The translations under genes were made by a program, and so were the position numbers. Below, in pieces: positions 37,898 through 47,986 of a DNA stretch of 64,000 bases. The DNA lies in NCBI RefSeq assembly GCF_001403795.1, contig NZ_CXSU01000012.1, positions 299,669 to 363,668 on the forward strand. Reading direction: 5' to 3'. This stretch comes from Jannaschia donghaensis (GTDB lineage: Bacteria > Pseudomonadota > Alphaproteobacteria > Rhodobacterales > Rhodobacteraceae). Each line of letters starts with the position of its first letter. Position 1 is the first letter of the stretch. Under the pieces are notes generated by a model, which was not told where the DNA came from, made no database searches, and saw nothing but the letters and a program-made list of their open reading frames with translations.

Positions 37898-38995
37898 ATG
37901 GCGCTGCCGGTCCGACAACAGATGATCTACTGGGGGGCCGCCGCGGCGGTGGTTCTGGTCTTGCTGTGGTACCTGGGTCCGGTCCTTCTGCCGTTCATCG
38001 TCGGGGCGGCGATCGCCTATATCCTCGATCCGCTGGCCGACCGGCTGGAGGGATTCGGCCTGCCGCGCGCTTTGGCGACGACCGTCATAACGCTGGTCGG
38101 CGTGCTGATCCTTGTGGTCGGGGTGGCCGTTCTGATCCCACTTCTGGTGCAACAGACGAATGCCCTGATCCAGGCGGCCCCCGATTATTTCGCGGCCCTG
38201 CGCGGGACGTTGACGGCGCGGTTCCCTGAAATGGCAAGCGAGGGCGGGATCGTGCAGACCGGCCTTGCCGATCTAGGCGAAGTGATCCGGTCGCGGGGCG
38301 GGGAACTTGCGCAACAGGTGCTTGGCTATGTCTTCGGCGTGGTGAACGCGGTGGTCTTCATCGTCGTCGTCCCGGTCGTCGCATTCTATCTGCTGCTCGA
38401 TTGGGACAACATGGTGGCCCGCATCGACGAGATGCTGCCCCGCGACCACGTTGGCCGGATCCGTCGCATCGCGCGCGACATCGACGACACGCTGGCCAGT
38501 TTCGTGCGCGGGCAGTTGACGGTCTGCCTGATCTTGGGGACGTATTATTCCGCCGGCCTGATGCTGGTGGGCTTGCAGTTCGGTCTGGTCGTCGGAGCCA
38601 TCGCCGGCCTCGTGACCTTCATTCCCTACGTGGGTGCCATCGTCGGCGGTGGCCTCGCCATCGGTCTGGCCCTGTTCCAGTTCTGGGGCGATTGGGCGGC
38701 GATCGGTCTGGTCGCGGCGATCTTCGCCTCGGGGCAGTTTCTGGAAGGCAACATCCTGACCCCGAAACTGGTCGGGGAAAGCGTTGGCCTGCATCCGGTC
38801 TGGCTGCTTTTGGCGCTGTCGGCGTTCGGGTCGATCTATGGCTTTGTCGGGATGCTGATCGCGGTGCCGGTCGCCGCAGCGCTTGGCGTCGTGACGCGCC
38901 ATGCAATCGCGGAATACAAGGGATCGCTTCTGTATCGCGGCGGCGGGCGCGACGACCTGCTGCCGGAGACGACCGGCCCCCTGGACAAACCCTGA
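37898..38995 (+). CDS. AI-2E family transporter (PerM/YdiK-type permease)
   Basis: A 365-residue inner-membrane protein with eight or so hydrophobic segments. Family features are LLPFIVGAAIAYILDPLADRLE near the N-terminus, a long cytosolic loop around residues 90-150, and LVGESVGLHPVWLLLALSAFG near the C-terminus. AI-2E proteins include the Na+/H+ antiporter-like and quorum-signal exporters; substrate cannot be inferred. The ATG at 37898 follows AGGGGGAACGAC. Ends 4 nt before hdaA, so these two are in one operon. Confidence 0.88.
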   Translation: MALPVRQQMIYWGAAAAVVLVLLWYLGPVLLPFIVGAAIAYILDPLADRLEGFGLPRALATTVITLVGVLILVVGVAVLIPLLVQQTNALIQAAPDYFAALRGTLTARFPEMASEGGIVQTGLADLGEVIRSRGGELAQQVLGYVFGVVNAVVFIVVVPVVAFYLLLDWDNMVARIDEMLPRDHVGRIRRIARDIDDTLASFVRGQLTVCLILGTYYSAGLMLVGLQFGLVVGAIAGLVTFIPYVGAIVGGGLAIGLALFQFWGDWAAIGLVAAIFASGQFLEGNILTPKLVGESVGLHPVWLLLALSAFGSIYGFVGMLIAVPVAAALGVVTRHAIAEYKGSLLYRGGGRDDLLPETTGPLDKP

Positions 38996-38999
38996 TCTG

Positions 39000-39650
39000 A
39001 TGAAACAGCTTTCGATCGCCCTGCCCCGGCTCGACGCGACCGGGCGGGAAGACTTCATGGTCTCCGCGTCGAACGCCACGGCGCTGGCCCTGTTGGACAG
39101 CTGGCCGGACTGGCCAGACCGTCGATTGGCCCTGGTCGGACCCGAGGGGGCGGGCAAGTCGCATCTGGCAACCATCTGGGCCACGGAGACGGGCGCGCAC
39201 CGCATGTCCGCCGCCGATCTGTCGTCCGCCGAGGCCCCCGATCTGGCCCGCGGGCCGCTGGTCGTCGAGGACGTGGACGGCGGCGTGGAGGAGGAGGCGC
39301 TGTTCCATCTGTGGAACGCCTGCGCCCAAAGCGGTCAGGGCCTTCTGCTGACGGGGCGGGCGATGCCGTCGGACTGGCCCATCGCCTTGCCCGATCTGCG
39401 CAGCCGGGTGACGTCGCTGACGCCGGCGGCGATCGACGACCCCGATGACATGCTGCTGTCGGTGCTGCTGCTCAAGCTGTTCGCCGACAGGCAGTTGCAG
39501 GTGAAGCCGGCCCTGATCGGATTTCTGCTGCCCCGGATGGAGCGCAGCTTTGCCGCCGCGCGCCGGGTGGTCGACATGCTGGACCGGGAATCGCTGGCGC
39601 GGGGTGTGCCGGTCGGTCAGGCGTTGGCCCGGTCGGTGTTGGATGGCTGA
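39000..39650 (+). CDS. hdaA: HdaA-like regulator of DnaA activity
   Basis: A 216-residue DnaA-related AAA+ protein lacking a DNA-binding domain IV. It contains Walker A GPEGAGKSH (47-55), Walker B VVEDVD (~84-89), a box VII-like arginine region (PDLRSRV) and a C-terminal helical lid. HdaA with the clamp promotes DnaA ATP hydrolysis and limits replication initiation. It starts 4 nt after the AI-2E gene. Distinguished from DnaA by its length and missing C-terminus. Confidence 0.88.
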   Translation: MKQLSIALPRLDATGREDFMVSASNATALALLDSWPDWPDRRLALVGPEGAGKSHLATIWATETGAHRMSAADLSSAEAPDLARGPLVVEDVDGGVEEEALFHLWNACAQSGQGLLLTGRAMPSDWPIALPDLRSRVTSLTPAAIDDPDDMLLSVLLLKLFADRQLQVKPALIGFLLPRMERSFAAARRVVDMLDRESLARGVPVGQALARSVLDG

Positions 39651-39742
39651 TGCGTGAACGTACGCTCGCCCGCGCTGGACAGTGCCGGAGTCGGGACCTA
39701 GGCTGATATCTCCCCAACACGACAGGTCTTCGAACGCGCGTC

Positions 39743-41947
39743 ATGATGAAAGATGTCTCCGCCCCCCTTGCCGCCGATTTCCTGAATGCGCCGCTGCCCG
39801 ACCCGGTGGAGCTGGACCAGGCGCGACGGACCGGCCCCAAGCGGTTCTTTAACCGCGAACGCAGCTGGCTGGCATTCAATTGGCGCGTGCTGGAGGAGGC
39901 GGAGAATCCCCGTGTCCCGATGCTGGAACGGCTCCGTTTCCTATCGATCTCGGCGGCGAACCTGGATGAATTCTATACCGTGCGCGTCGCGGGCCTGCGG
40001 GAATTGGCGCGGGCGGGCAATCGCACCCCCGCCGCCGATGGTCGGACCCCGGCCGAGCAACTGGTGATGATCGACGAAGATGCGGTCAGACTGCTGGCCC
40101 ACCAGCAGACCGTCTGGAAGGATCTGCGCGGGGACATGGAGGCAGAAAATCTGCATCTGCTGACCGCCGCCGATCTGACGGCGCAGGAACGCCAACAAAT
40201 GCGTGCGCTGTTCCTGCGGGACGTTTTTCCCATCGTCTCTCCGCTTGCGATCGACCCGGCGCACCCCTTCCCGTTCCTGCCCAACGAAGGGTTTGCCGTG
40301 GCCGTCGCGATGGAGCGGCGGTCCGATAAGCGAACGCTGCGCGCGCTTTTGCCAGTGCCCGCGCAGATCGACCGGTTCATCCGGTTGACGCCAGCGGATG
40401 CGGGCGACGGCCCGATCCGGTTTCTGCCGCTGGAAGAATTGCTCTTGTTGCAGATCGAGGAGCTGTTTCCCGGCTACGTTCTGAAGGGGCATTGCGCCTT
40501 TCGGGTGCTGCGCGACAGCGATCTGGAGGTCGAGGAGGAGGCGGAGGACCTGGTGCGGGAATTCGAAACCGCGCTCAAGCGTCGCCGCCGCGGAGAGATC
40601 ATTCGCCTGAAGATGACCGCCGGGGCCCCCGAAGACCTGCGCCGGGAGATCGTGGAGGAGATCGGCGTCGACGAGAGCGAGGTGATCGAGGTCGATGGCC
40701 TGATCGGTCTGGCCGCGCTCAAGGAGTTGGTGGTCGACGACCGCAAGGACCTGCTTTGGCCGACGTTCACGCCCCGCGTGCCCGAACGGGTGCAGGACCA
40801 CGGGGGCGATATGTTCGCCGCCATCCGGCAGAAAGACATGCTGCTGCATCACCCCTACGAGACGTTCGACATGGTGATCCGCTTTCTGACGCAGGCGGCG
40901 ACGGACCCGAACGTCGTCGCCATTCGCCAGACGCTGTACCGCACGTCGCGCGACAGCCCGATCGTCGCGGCCCTGTGCGAGGCGGCGGAGGCGGGCAAGA
41001 CGGTTACCGCACTGGTGGAATTGAAGGCGCGGTTCGACGAGGCGGCGAACATCCGGCAATCCCGGCGGTTGGAGCGGGCGGGCGCGCATGTCGTCTATGG
41101 CTTCACCCACATGAAGACCCACGCCAAGATCTCTACTGTTGTGCGGCGGGAGGGTGACAGGCTAGTCACCTATACCCACTTCGGCACCGGAAACTATCAT
41201 CCGATGACGGCGCGGATCTATACCGACCTGTCGCTCTTCACCTGTTCGGCGGCGATGGGGCGCGACGCGACCAAGGTGTTCAACTACATTTCCGGCTATG
41301 CGCCGCCCGACGGGCTGGAGAACCTGTCGATTTCGCCCAGCCAGATGAAGGATCATCTGCTGACGTCGATCGCCGCCGAGGCGGCGCATGCAAAGGCCGG
41401 CAAGCCGGCTGTCATCTGGGCCAAGATGAACTCCTTGATCGAGCCGGACGTGATCGACGCGCTGTATGCCGCAAGTCAGGCCGGCGTGAAGATCGACCTG
41501 GTGATCCGCGGCATCTGTGGCATCCGACCGGGCGTCGTGGGCCTGTCGGAGAACATCCGCGTGAAATCGGTCGTGGGTCGGTTTCTGGAGCATTCGCGGA
41601 TCGTGTGCTTTGGCAACGGTCACGGGCTGCCGTCCAAGAAGGCGCGGGTCTACATCAGTTCCGCCGACTGGATGGGGCGCAACCTGAACCGCCGGGTCGA
41701 GACGCTGGTCGAATGCCTGAACCCCACGGTGAAGGCGCAGATCGTTAGTCAGATCATGGCCGCCAATCTGGCTGACACCGCACAAAGCTGGGTCCTGGGA
41801 CCCGAGGGCGACTGGGTTCGCCCGGATCTGACCAATGTGGACAATCCATTCAGCTGTCACCGCTTCTTCATGGAAAACCCGTCGCTGTCGGGGCGGGGAT
41901 CGGCGGGGGCCAAGGACGTGCCGGAGTTGGGGCATTCTGCGGACTGA
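39743..41947 (+). CDS. ppk: Polyphosphate kinase 1
   Basis: A 734-residue PPK1 that reversibly makes polyphosphate from ATP. It has the N-terminal domain (RFFNRERSWLAFNWRVLEEA), a head domain, and two phospholipase D-like catalytic domains. The likely phosphohistidine is H460 in HMKTHAK; a second His lies in YTHFGTGNYH. Conserved NVVAIRQTLYRTSRDSPIV and VIRGICGIRPGV support the call. The start is MMKDVS at 39743. ppx lies 1.1 kb downstream, separated by a GAF gene instead of being adjacent. Confidence 0.97.
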   Translation: MMKDVSAPLAADFLNAPLPDPVELDQARRTGPKRFFNRERSWLAFNWRVLEEAENPRVPMLERLRFLSISAANLDEFYTVRVAGLRELARAGNRTPAADGRTPAEQLVMIDEDAVRLLAHQQTVWKDLRGDMEAENLHLLTAADLTAQERQQMRALFLRDVFPIVSPLAIDPAHPFPFLPNEGFAVAVAMERRSDKRTLRALLPVPAQIDRFIRLTPADAGDGPIRFLPLEELLLLQIEELFPGYVLKGHCAFRVLRDSDLEVEEEAEDLVREFETALKRRRRGEIIRLKMTAGAPEDLRREIVEEIGVDESEVIEVDGLIGLAALKELVVDDRKDLLWPTFTPRVPERVQDHGGDMFAAIRQKDMLLHHPYETFDMVIRFLTQAATDPNVVAIRQTLYRTSRDSPIVAALCEAAEAGKTVTALVELKARFDEAANIRQSRRLERAGAHVVYGFTHMKTHAKISTVVRREGDRLVTYTHFGTGNYHPMTARIYTDLSLFTCSAAMGRDATKVFNYISGYAPPDGLENLSISPSQMKDHLLTSIAAEAAHAKAGKPAVIWAKMNSLIEPDVIDALYAASQAGVKIDLVIRGICGIRPGVVGLSENIRVKSVVGRFLEHSRIVCFGNGHGLPSKKARVYISSADWMGRNLNRRVETLVECLNPTVKAQIVSQIMAANLADTAQSWVLGPEGDWVRPDLTNVDNPFSCHRFFMENPSLSGRGSAGAKDVPELGHSAD

Positions 41948-42202
41948 GGCACGCGTTTTATCGCTTGGGCTGCTTCGGTAAGAGATTCGAGCACGGCATG
42001 CGAACTCCGCGCTGACGCGTGTCTTTCAATGCGCACCCGTGTTCTGCGGTGACGTCTCGGATGTCAGTTTTGCTGAGCCTCTAGATCCGACCTTCTCAGG
42101 AGTCCTCGAGAGACTTTATTGCGATCACGTCGCGCAGCCGAACTGAAATTTACGATCTGTAAGCATTTCGCTTCTATCGCTGTCTGACCGGAGGAGACCG
42201 AA

Positions 42203-42736
42203 ATGTTCAAAGACAAACAGACGGTCAGCGATCGGATGGGCCACATCATGAACGTTGCGATGCTCAAGTCCCTGAACCTTTTGGACACGGATGCCGAAGA
42301 AAGTTTCGACGAGGTAGTGGAAGTGGCGTCGGCCCTGTTCGAGGTTCCGACCGCCCTGATTTCGTTGTTGGATCTGGATCGGCAGTGGTTCAAGGCGAAG
42401 GTCGGCCTGGAGGCGGAGGAAACCGCGCTGAATATCTCGTTCTGTCGATACGCGGTGCAAAGGTCGGACGTCACGGTCGTTCTTGATGCGACGGCGGATG
42501 ATCGATTTCGCGACAACCCATTGGTGACGGCGAAATCCGGGATACGCTTCTACGCCGGGGCACCTCTTATCGTGGGGCCGCGTGAACTTCGGATCGGCAC
42601 GCTATGCCTTATCGACACGACGCCGCGAGAGAGCTTCCCCTTGGCCGACGTCAATCTTCTGCAAGGACTTGCCACCATCGTATCCGAGCTTATCGAAGGA
42701 CGCGCGGCAAAGGCTGCAATCGCATCGGCCGCGTAG
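42203..42736 (+). CDS. GAF-domain protein
   Basis: A 177-residue protein with a stand-alone GAF domain (about 22-165): EEVVEVASALFEVPTALISLLD, FCRYAVQRSDVTVVLDA, FYAGAPLIVGPRELRIGTLCLIDTTPR. No kinase, GGDEF or HTH domain accompanies it. GAF domains bind small ligands, cofactors or cyclic nucleotides; the ligand is unknown. The gene has CCGGAGGAGACCGAA upstream and sits between ppk and ppx in a lower-GC stretch, suggesting insertion. Confidence 0.82.
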   Translation: MFKDKQTVSDRMGHIMNVAMLKSLNLLDTDAEESFDEVVEVASALFEVPTALISLLDLDRQWFKAKVGLEAEETALNISFCRYAVQRSDVTVVLDATADDRFRDNPLVTAKSGIRFYAGAPLIVGPRELRIGTLCLIDTTPRESFPLADVNLLQGLATIVSELIEGRAAKAAIASAA

Positions 42737-43070
42737 TGCAGACGAAGAGCGGCGGACGTCGGTCGGAGGCCCCATCTGATCGGTTTTGCGCAATTCGGAG
42801 CGTTTCGACGCCCCGTCGGGCAAGACATTGGTCTGCGTGCACAGCCCACCGTCTGATCGGACGCCGACGACCCCTGCAAACCACGCAATGACCGATCGCG
42901 TCCAATCGCAGCGATCCCTTTTTGTCGTGGTACGACTTCTGGACACCGATCCGTGGCACGCAAAGATACCTGGCCTCGGCTTTCCGACCAAACCCAACCC
43001 ATTCGATTGACCCCCGCGTGCGCCCCGTGCACAAGCCGATGCGACACCAACGGCACCGGGGACCCTGCCG
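42737..43070. other. 334-nt gap between the GAF gene and ppx, no gene seen
   Basis: No supported CDS, RNA or terminator is seen. Short frames do not look coding, although a weak 40-codon frame begins at an ATG near 42888. The DNA carries the ppx promoter and perhaps the end of the GAF transcript. Confidence 0.5.
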
Positions 43071-44618
43071 ATGATGACCGACGTGATCGACGCGGACGAA
43101 TACGGCCCCTTCGGCGCACCCCTGTTCGACGGGCCCGAGGCGCGGGCATTGCGGCGCGTTGGCGTGATCGACGTCGGATCGAACTCCGTTCGTTTGGTGG
43201 TTTTCGACGGGGCCGCGCGGTCGCCGGCCTATTTCTTCAACGAGAAAATTCTTTGCGGTCTGGGCGCGGGCCTGTCCGAAACCGGCCAGTTGAATCCCCA
43301 AGGGCGGATCCGCGCGCTTGACGCGCTCAAACGGTTTGCGATTTTGGCACGCGGGATGGAGGTCAATTCCCTGACGGCCGTCGCCACGGCCGCCGTGCGC
43401 GAGGCCGAGGATGGCCCCGCCTTCGAGGCGGAGGTGCGCGACCAGACCGGCCTGAAGCTCTGGGTGATCGACGGTGCCGAGGAAGCCCGGCTGTCGGGGC
43501 AGGGCGTTCTGTTGGGCTGGCCCGAAGCGCAGGGTCTGATGTGCGACATCGGCGGATCGTCCATGGAGTTGGCCGAGCTGAAGGGCGGATCGGTTGGCGC
43601 GACTGTGTCCGGCAAGCTGGGCCCGCTGAAGCTTCAGGCAGTGAAGGGCAAGGGAGCGCGGCGCAAGGAAATCGACGCCGGGATCGCCGCGATGACCGAA
43701 ACGCTTGGGCGGTCGCGCTACGATCAGTTGTATCTGGTGGGCGGAAGCTGGCGGGCCATCGCGCGCGTGGATATGGAGCGACGCGGTTATCCGCTGCATG
43801 TGCTGCATGAATACACGATGACGCCCAAGGATTTGCGCGCCACGCTTGAATTCATCGCCCAGGAGGACGTGCTGGCGCTGGGCAAGCGGACGGGCACGTC
43901 GTCGGCGCGCATGTCGCTGGTACCGATCGCCTGCGAGGTGCTGGACCGCGTGGTAAAGACGGTGCGACCGAAGGAAATCGCGATCTCCAGCTATGGCATT
44001 CGCGAGGGGCTGCTATACGAGCAGATGCCCGACGTCCTGCGTGCCCGCGACCCGCTGATCGAAAGCTGCCGCGCATCCGAGGCCGCATCGGCGCGCCTGC
44101 CGGGGTTCGGGCGGGTGCTTTATCGGTTCATCCAGCCCCTGTTCGCGCGCGAAAAGGACAGGCGGCGGCGTCTGATCCGGGCCTGTTGCCTGCTCCACGA
44201 TGTCAGCTGGCGGGCGCATCCCGACTACCGTGCGGAAATCTGTTTCGACAACGCGACCCGCGCCAATTTGGGCGGGCTGACACATTCGGAACGCGTTTAT
44301 ATGGGGGCCGCCCTGCTGCACCGCTACCGCAACAAGCGCGAGGGCACCCCGTTCGAGGCGCTTGCCCCGCTGCTGGGTGAGGACGACACCCGACAGGCGG
44401 AGGTCGTGGGCAAGGCGATGCGCTTCGGCGCGATGTTCTCGGCGCAGGATCCGGCTTTGATGGGGCGCATGAAGCTTTATCCCAAGAAGGCGGTGCTGGA
44501 ACTTGCGCTGCCCAAGGGCGACGGCGAGGCGCTGTTTGGTGAAGTGGCCGAGGCGCGCTTCAAATCGTTGGCCGGAAGCCTTGATTGCGCGCCGAAAGTG
44601 AAGGTCGTGAAACGCTAG
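43071..44618 (+). CDS. ppx: Exopolyphosphatase, Ppx/GppA family
   Basis: A 515-residue actin-like phosphatase that removes terminal phosphates from polyphosphate (or pppGpp). Phosphate loops: VIDVGSNSVRLVVFDG (~27-42), AVATAAVREAEDG (~105), and LMCDIGGSSMELAEL (~160); a C-terminal HD-like helical domain contains LIRACCLLHDVSWRAHPDYR. Length and order match alphaproteobacterial Ppx. Works with PPK1 to set cell polyphosphate. It starts MMTDVIDADEYG at 43071. Confidence 0.94.
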   Translation: MMTDVIDADEYGPFGAPLFDGPEARALRRVGVIDVGSNSVRLVVFDGAARSPAYFFNEKILCGLGAGLSETGQLNPQGRIRALDALKRFAILARGMEVNSLTAVATAAVREAEDGPAFEAEVRDQTGLKLWVIDGAEEARLSGQGVLLGWPEAQGLMCDIGGSSMELAELKGGSVGATVSGKLGPLKLQAVKGKGARRKEIDAGIAAMTETLGRSRYDQLYLVGGSWRAIARVDMERRGYPLHVLHEYTMTPKDLRATLEFIAQEDVLALGKRTGTSSARMSLVPIACEVLDRVVKTVRPKEIAISSYGIREGLLYEQMPDVLRARDPLIESCRASEAASARLPGFGRVLYRFIQPLFAREKDRRRRLIRACCLLHDVSWRAHPDYRAEICFDNATRANLGGLTHSERVYMGAALLHRYRNKREGTPFEALAPLLGEDDTRQAEVVGKAMRFGAMFSAQDPALMGRMKLYPKKAVLELALPKGDGEALFGEVAEARFKSLAGSLDCAPKVKVVKR

Positions 44619-44686
44619 GCGCGCCGCATCTTGCCCCCCCGGTGTCGCGTTGATAGCGCAGACGCATCCAAACGCGAGTATTTCCG

Positions 44687-46027
44687 ATGCGCCTGAGCCG
44701 CTATTTCCTGCCCGTCCTCAAGGAAACCCCTGCCGAGGCGCAGATCGTCAGCCATCGCCTGATGCTGCGGGCGGGTATGATCAAGCAATCCTCCGCCGGC
44801 ATCTATTCCTGGCTGCCGCTGGGCTACCGTGTGCTCAAGCGCATCGAACAGATCGTCCACGAGGAACAGCAGCGCGTCGGTCACATCCCGATGCTGATGC
44901 CGACGTTGCAATCGGTCGATCTATGGCGGGAGTCTGGCCGCTACGATGCCTTCGGCGACGAGATGCTGCGCTTCACCGACCGGCAGGACCGGGAGATGCT
45001 CTACGGTCCGACCAACGAGGAGCTGATCACCGATATCGTGCGCTCCAACGTCGGCTCCTACAAGCAGTTGCCGCTGACGCTGTATCATATCCAGTGGAAG
45101 TTTCGCGACGAGATGCGGCCCCGGTTCGGCGTGATGCGCGGACGCGAATTCCTGATGAAGGATGGCTACAACTTCGACCTGACCCGCGAAGATGCCTTGC
45201 ACGCCTACAATCGTCACTTGGTCAGCTATCTGCGCACCTACGAGCGGATGGGTCTGCAGGCGATCCCGATGCGCGCCGATCCGGGCGCGATGGGCGGGGA
45301 CGATACGCACGAGTTTCTGGTCCTGGCGGACACCGGCGAAAGCGAGGTGTTCTACGACAGCGAAGTGACGGACATCACTTTGGGGCAGCGCGACATCGAC
45401 TACGACGACGTCGACCAATGCGCGGCCGTGATGGAGGAATTCACCGCGCGCTACGCCCGCACGGACGAGACGCACGACGAGGCGATCTTCGCCGACGTCC
45501 CCGAGGAGAGGCGCCGGTCGGCGCGCGGCATCGAAGTCGGCCAGATCTTCTATTTCGGAACCAAGTATTCCGATGCGCTGGGCGCGACGGTCCAAGGCCC
45601 CGACGGCAAGCCGACGGCGCTGCACATGGGGTCGCACGGCATCGGGGTCAGTCGCCTGCTGGGTGCGATCATCGAGGCGAGCCACGACGACAAGGGCATC
45701 ATCTGGCCCGAAGGCGTGACGCCGTTCCACGTGGGGATCGTAAACCTGAAACAGGGGGATGCGGCGACGGATTCGGCCTGTGAAGGTATCCTGAATGCCG
45801 TGGAAGCCGAGGGTCTGACCGCGCTGTACGACGATCGCAAGGACCGCGCGGGGGCGAAATTCGCCACGATGGATCTGATCGGTCTGCCGTGGCGCATCAC
45901 AGTCGGGCCGCGCGGGTTGGGCAACGGTGTGGTCGAACTGACCAGTCGCCGCACCGGCGAGAGCGAGGAGATGTCGGCCGAAGCCGCCATCGCGCGGGTG
46001 AAAGAGATCTACGCCGCCCATATGTGA
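44687..46027 (+). CDS. proS: Prolyl-tRNA synthetase, short form without editing insertion
   Basis: 446 residues, against about 570 in the E. coli enzyme. The class II catalytic motifs are present: motif 1 near [20 protein letters not shown], motif 2 [21 protein letters not shown] and motif 3 [15 protein letters not shown]; a C-terminal anticodon-binding domain follows (VNLKQGD to [11 protein letters not shown]). It lacks the INS editing domain between motifs 2 and 3, as in many alphaproteobacteria; free-standing editing proteins elsewhere would compensate. Followed 17 nt later by the lolC/E gene. Confidence 0.96.
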   Translation: MRLSRYFLPVLKETPAEAQIVSHRLMLRAGMIKQSSAGIYSWLPLGYRVLKRIEQIVHEEQQRVGHIPMLMPTLQSVDLWRESGRYDAFGDEMLRFTDRQDREMLYGPTNEELITDIVRSNVGSYKQLPLTLYHIQWKFRDEMRPRFGVMRGREFLMKDGYNFDLTREDALHAYNRHLVSYLRTYERMGLQAIPMRADPGAMGGDDTHEFLVLADTGESEVFYDSEVTDITLGQRDIDYDDVDQCAAVMEEFTARYARTDETHDEAIFADVPEERRRSARGIEVGQIFYFGTKYSDALGATVQGPDGKPTALHMGSHGIGVSRLLGAIIEASHDDKGIIWPEGVTPFHVGIVNLKQGDAATDSACEGILNAVEAEGLTALYDDRKDRAGAKFATMDLIGLPWRITVGPRGLGNGVVELTSRRTGESEEMSAEAAIARVKEIYAAHM

Positions 46028-46043
46028 CCGCCGGAGGCTTCCC

Positions 46044-47312
46044 ATGTTCAAACGCTTCGAGATGATGATCGCCTGGCGCTATCTGCGGGCGCGCCGCTCC
46101 GAAGGAGGGATCAGCGTGATGACCTGGATCAGCCTGATCGGGATCGCGCTGGCCGTCTTCGCCCTGATTGCGACGCTGGCTGTCCGCTCGGGCTTCCGGC
46201 ACGAATTCGTCGGCACCATCGTCGGGGCCAACCCCCACGTCAGCGTCCATTCCTACGGCGAAGCGCTGCCCAACGGGCAGTTGACGCGCACCATGGCCGA
46301 GTACGAGGCCGTCACGGCGCGGTTATCGGACCTGCCCGGGGTCGTGTCTGCCATGCCGGTGATCGAGGGACAGGTGATGGCCACGGCCAACGGGCGCAAT
46401 GCGGGCGTGCAGGTCATCGGGGTGACGCTGGACGATTTGCGCAACGTCGAATTGGTCGCCCAGCCGGAGGAAAGCTCTGGCTCGCTCGACGCTTTCGAAA
46501 GCGGAATCGCACTGGGGGCCGTGCTGGCGCGCGAACTTGGCGTGGCGGCAGGCGACCGGGTGCGTCTGATTTCGCCCGACGGGATCAAGGGACCAATGGG
46601 GACCAGCCCGCGCATCAAGGTCTATGACATCGCTTATGTGTTCCGCGTGGGCCGCTACGATATCGATCGCATCCGCGTCTACATGCCGTTCGAGGAGGCG
46701 CAGATCTATTTCAACCGCGCAGGCGTCGCCGATCAGGTCCATGTCGTCACCGACGACCCCGAAGCGGTCGACACGCTGGCCCCCGGTATCGCGGCGGCGG
46801 CGGGCGACGACACCTATCAGTTCACATGGAAGGACAATGCCGGGGCCTTTTTGCGCGCCCTGAAGATGGAGGACAACATCATGTTCGTCATCCTGTCCAT
46901 TCTGGTTCTGATCGCGACGCTCAACATCACATCCGGCCTGGTTATGTTGGTCAAGAACAAGGGCCGCGACATCGGCATCCTTCGCACCATGGGCCTGACC
47001 GAGGGCACGATCCTGCGCGTCTTCTTCCTGTGCGGTGCGTCCATCGGCGTGATCGGCACGGCGATCGGCGTGGTCCTGGGCTGTCTTTTCGCGCTGTATA
47101 TCGATCCGATCTTCAGTTTCGTGAATTATGTCGCGGGCGGCGGCGTCTGGGACCCGTCGGTGCGCTATATCTCGGCGCTGCCCGCGCGGTTGGAACTGGG
47201 CGATGTGCTGTCCGCCGTCATCCTGTCGCTGACACTGTCGTTCGTCGTCACGATCTTCCCGGCCCGCCGGGCGGCCCGCATGAACCCGGTGGAGGCGCTG
47301 CGATATGAATGA
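46044..47312 (+). CDS. lolC: Lipoprotein-releasing ABC transporter permease, LolC/LolE family
   Basis: A 422-residue protein with the MacB/LolC topology: an N-terminal TM helix (GIALAVFALIATLAV), a periplasmic domain (~50-260), then three C-terminal helices (FVILSILVLIATLNITSGLVML, FLCGASIGVIGTAIGVVLG, VILSLTLSFVVTIFPA). It carries the ARRAARMNPVEALRYE tail and the hook-like region of LolC/E. It extracts mature lipoproteins from the inner membrane with LolD. Only one permease gene is present, as in species where it forms a homodimer (LolF). Confidence 0.92.
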   Translation: MFKRFEMMIAWRYLRARRSEGGISVMTWISLIGIALAVFALIATLAVRSGFRHEFVGTIVGANPHVSVHSYGEALPNGQLTRTMAEYEAVTARLSDLPGVVSAMPVIEGQVMATANGRNAGVQVIGVTLDDLRNVELVAQPEESSGSLDAFESGIALGAVLARELGVAAGDRVRLISPDGIKGPMGTSPRIKVYDIAYVFRVGRYDIDRIRVYMPFEEAQIYFNRAGVADQVHVVTDDPEAVDTLAPGIAAAAGDDTYQFTWKDNAGAFLRALKMEDNIMFVILSILVLIATLNITSGLVMLVKNKGRDIGILRTMGLTEGTILRVFFLCGASIGVIGTAIGVVLGCLFALYIDPIFSFVNYVAGGGVWDPSVRYISALPARLELGDVLSAVILSLTLSFVVTIFPARRAARMNPVEALRYE

Positions 47313-47979
47313 CGCGCTGACGCTGTCGGGGATCACCAAGGGTTATCACCTGGGGCAACCCGGAGAGATCCGCGTGCTCAACGGTGCAGACCTGACGCTG
47401 CAGCCGGGGCAGGTGACTGCGCTGGTGGCACCTTCGGGGGCCGGCAAGTCCACGCTGCTGCACATCGCAGGCCTGCTCGACACGCCCGATGGCGGCACGG
47501 TGACGATGGCCGGCACGGATATGACGGGGCAGGGCGACCGCGCGCGCACGCGGGCGCGGCGCGAAAAGATCGGCTTCATCTACCAGTTCCATCACTTGCT
47601 GCCCGAGTTCACGGCTGCCGAAAACATCGTCTTGCCGCAACTTGTCAACGGCGTGGCGCAGGCCGAGGCCCGCGCGCGCGCCGAGGACCTGCTGGGCCGT
47701 GTGGGTTTGTCGCACCGCATCGATCATCGCCCCGCCGAGATGTCAGGCGGTGAGCAGCAGCGGACCGCGTTCTGCCGGGCGCTGGCCAACGGCCCGAGCT
47801 TGCTTCTGGCGGACGAACCAACGGGAAATCTGGATCCGACGACCTCCGACACGGTGTTCGATGCATTGATGTCCTTGGTGCGGGAGACGGGGATGTCTGC
47901 GTTGATCGCGACACACAACCTTGCCTTGGCCGCCCGGATGGACCGGACCCTGCGGCTGGAGGAGGGGCGACTGGTCTGA
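47305..47979 (+). CDS. lolD: Lipoprotein-releasing ABC transporter ATPase
   Basis: A 224-residue ATPase with Walker A VAPSGAGKSTLL (~40-51), Q-loop FIYQFHHLLPEF, the LolD-type loop, signature MSGGEQQR and Walker B LLLADEPTGNLDP. It pairs with the upstream permease, overlapping it by 8 nt, and drives release of lipoproteins to LolA. The D-loop and H-loop (ATHNL) are intact. Convergent with an alpha/beta hydrolase. Confidence 0.95.
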   Translation: MNDALTLSGITKGYHLGQPGEIRVLNGADLTLQPGQVTALVAPSGAGKSTLLHIAGLLDTPDGGTVTMAGTDMTGQGDRARTRARREKIGFIYQFHHLLPEFTAAENIVLPQLVNGVAQAEARARAEDLLGRVGLSHRIDHRPAEMSGGEQQRTAFCRALANGPSLLLADEPTGNLDPTTSDTVFDALMSLVRETGMSALIATHNLALAARMDRTLRLEEGRLV

Positions 47980-47986
47980 CGGCAGG

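Noticed and set aside
42880..43010. 40-codon frame in the GAF-ppx gap
   Set aside because: No ribosome binding site, no recognisable residues and no conservation evidence.
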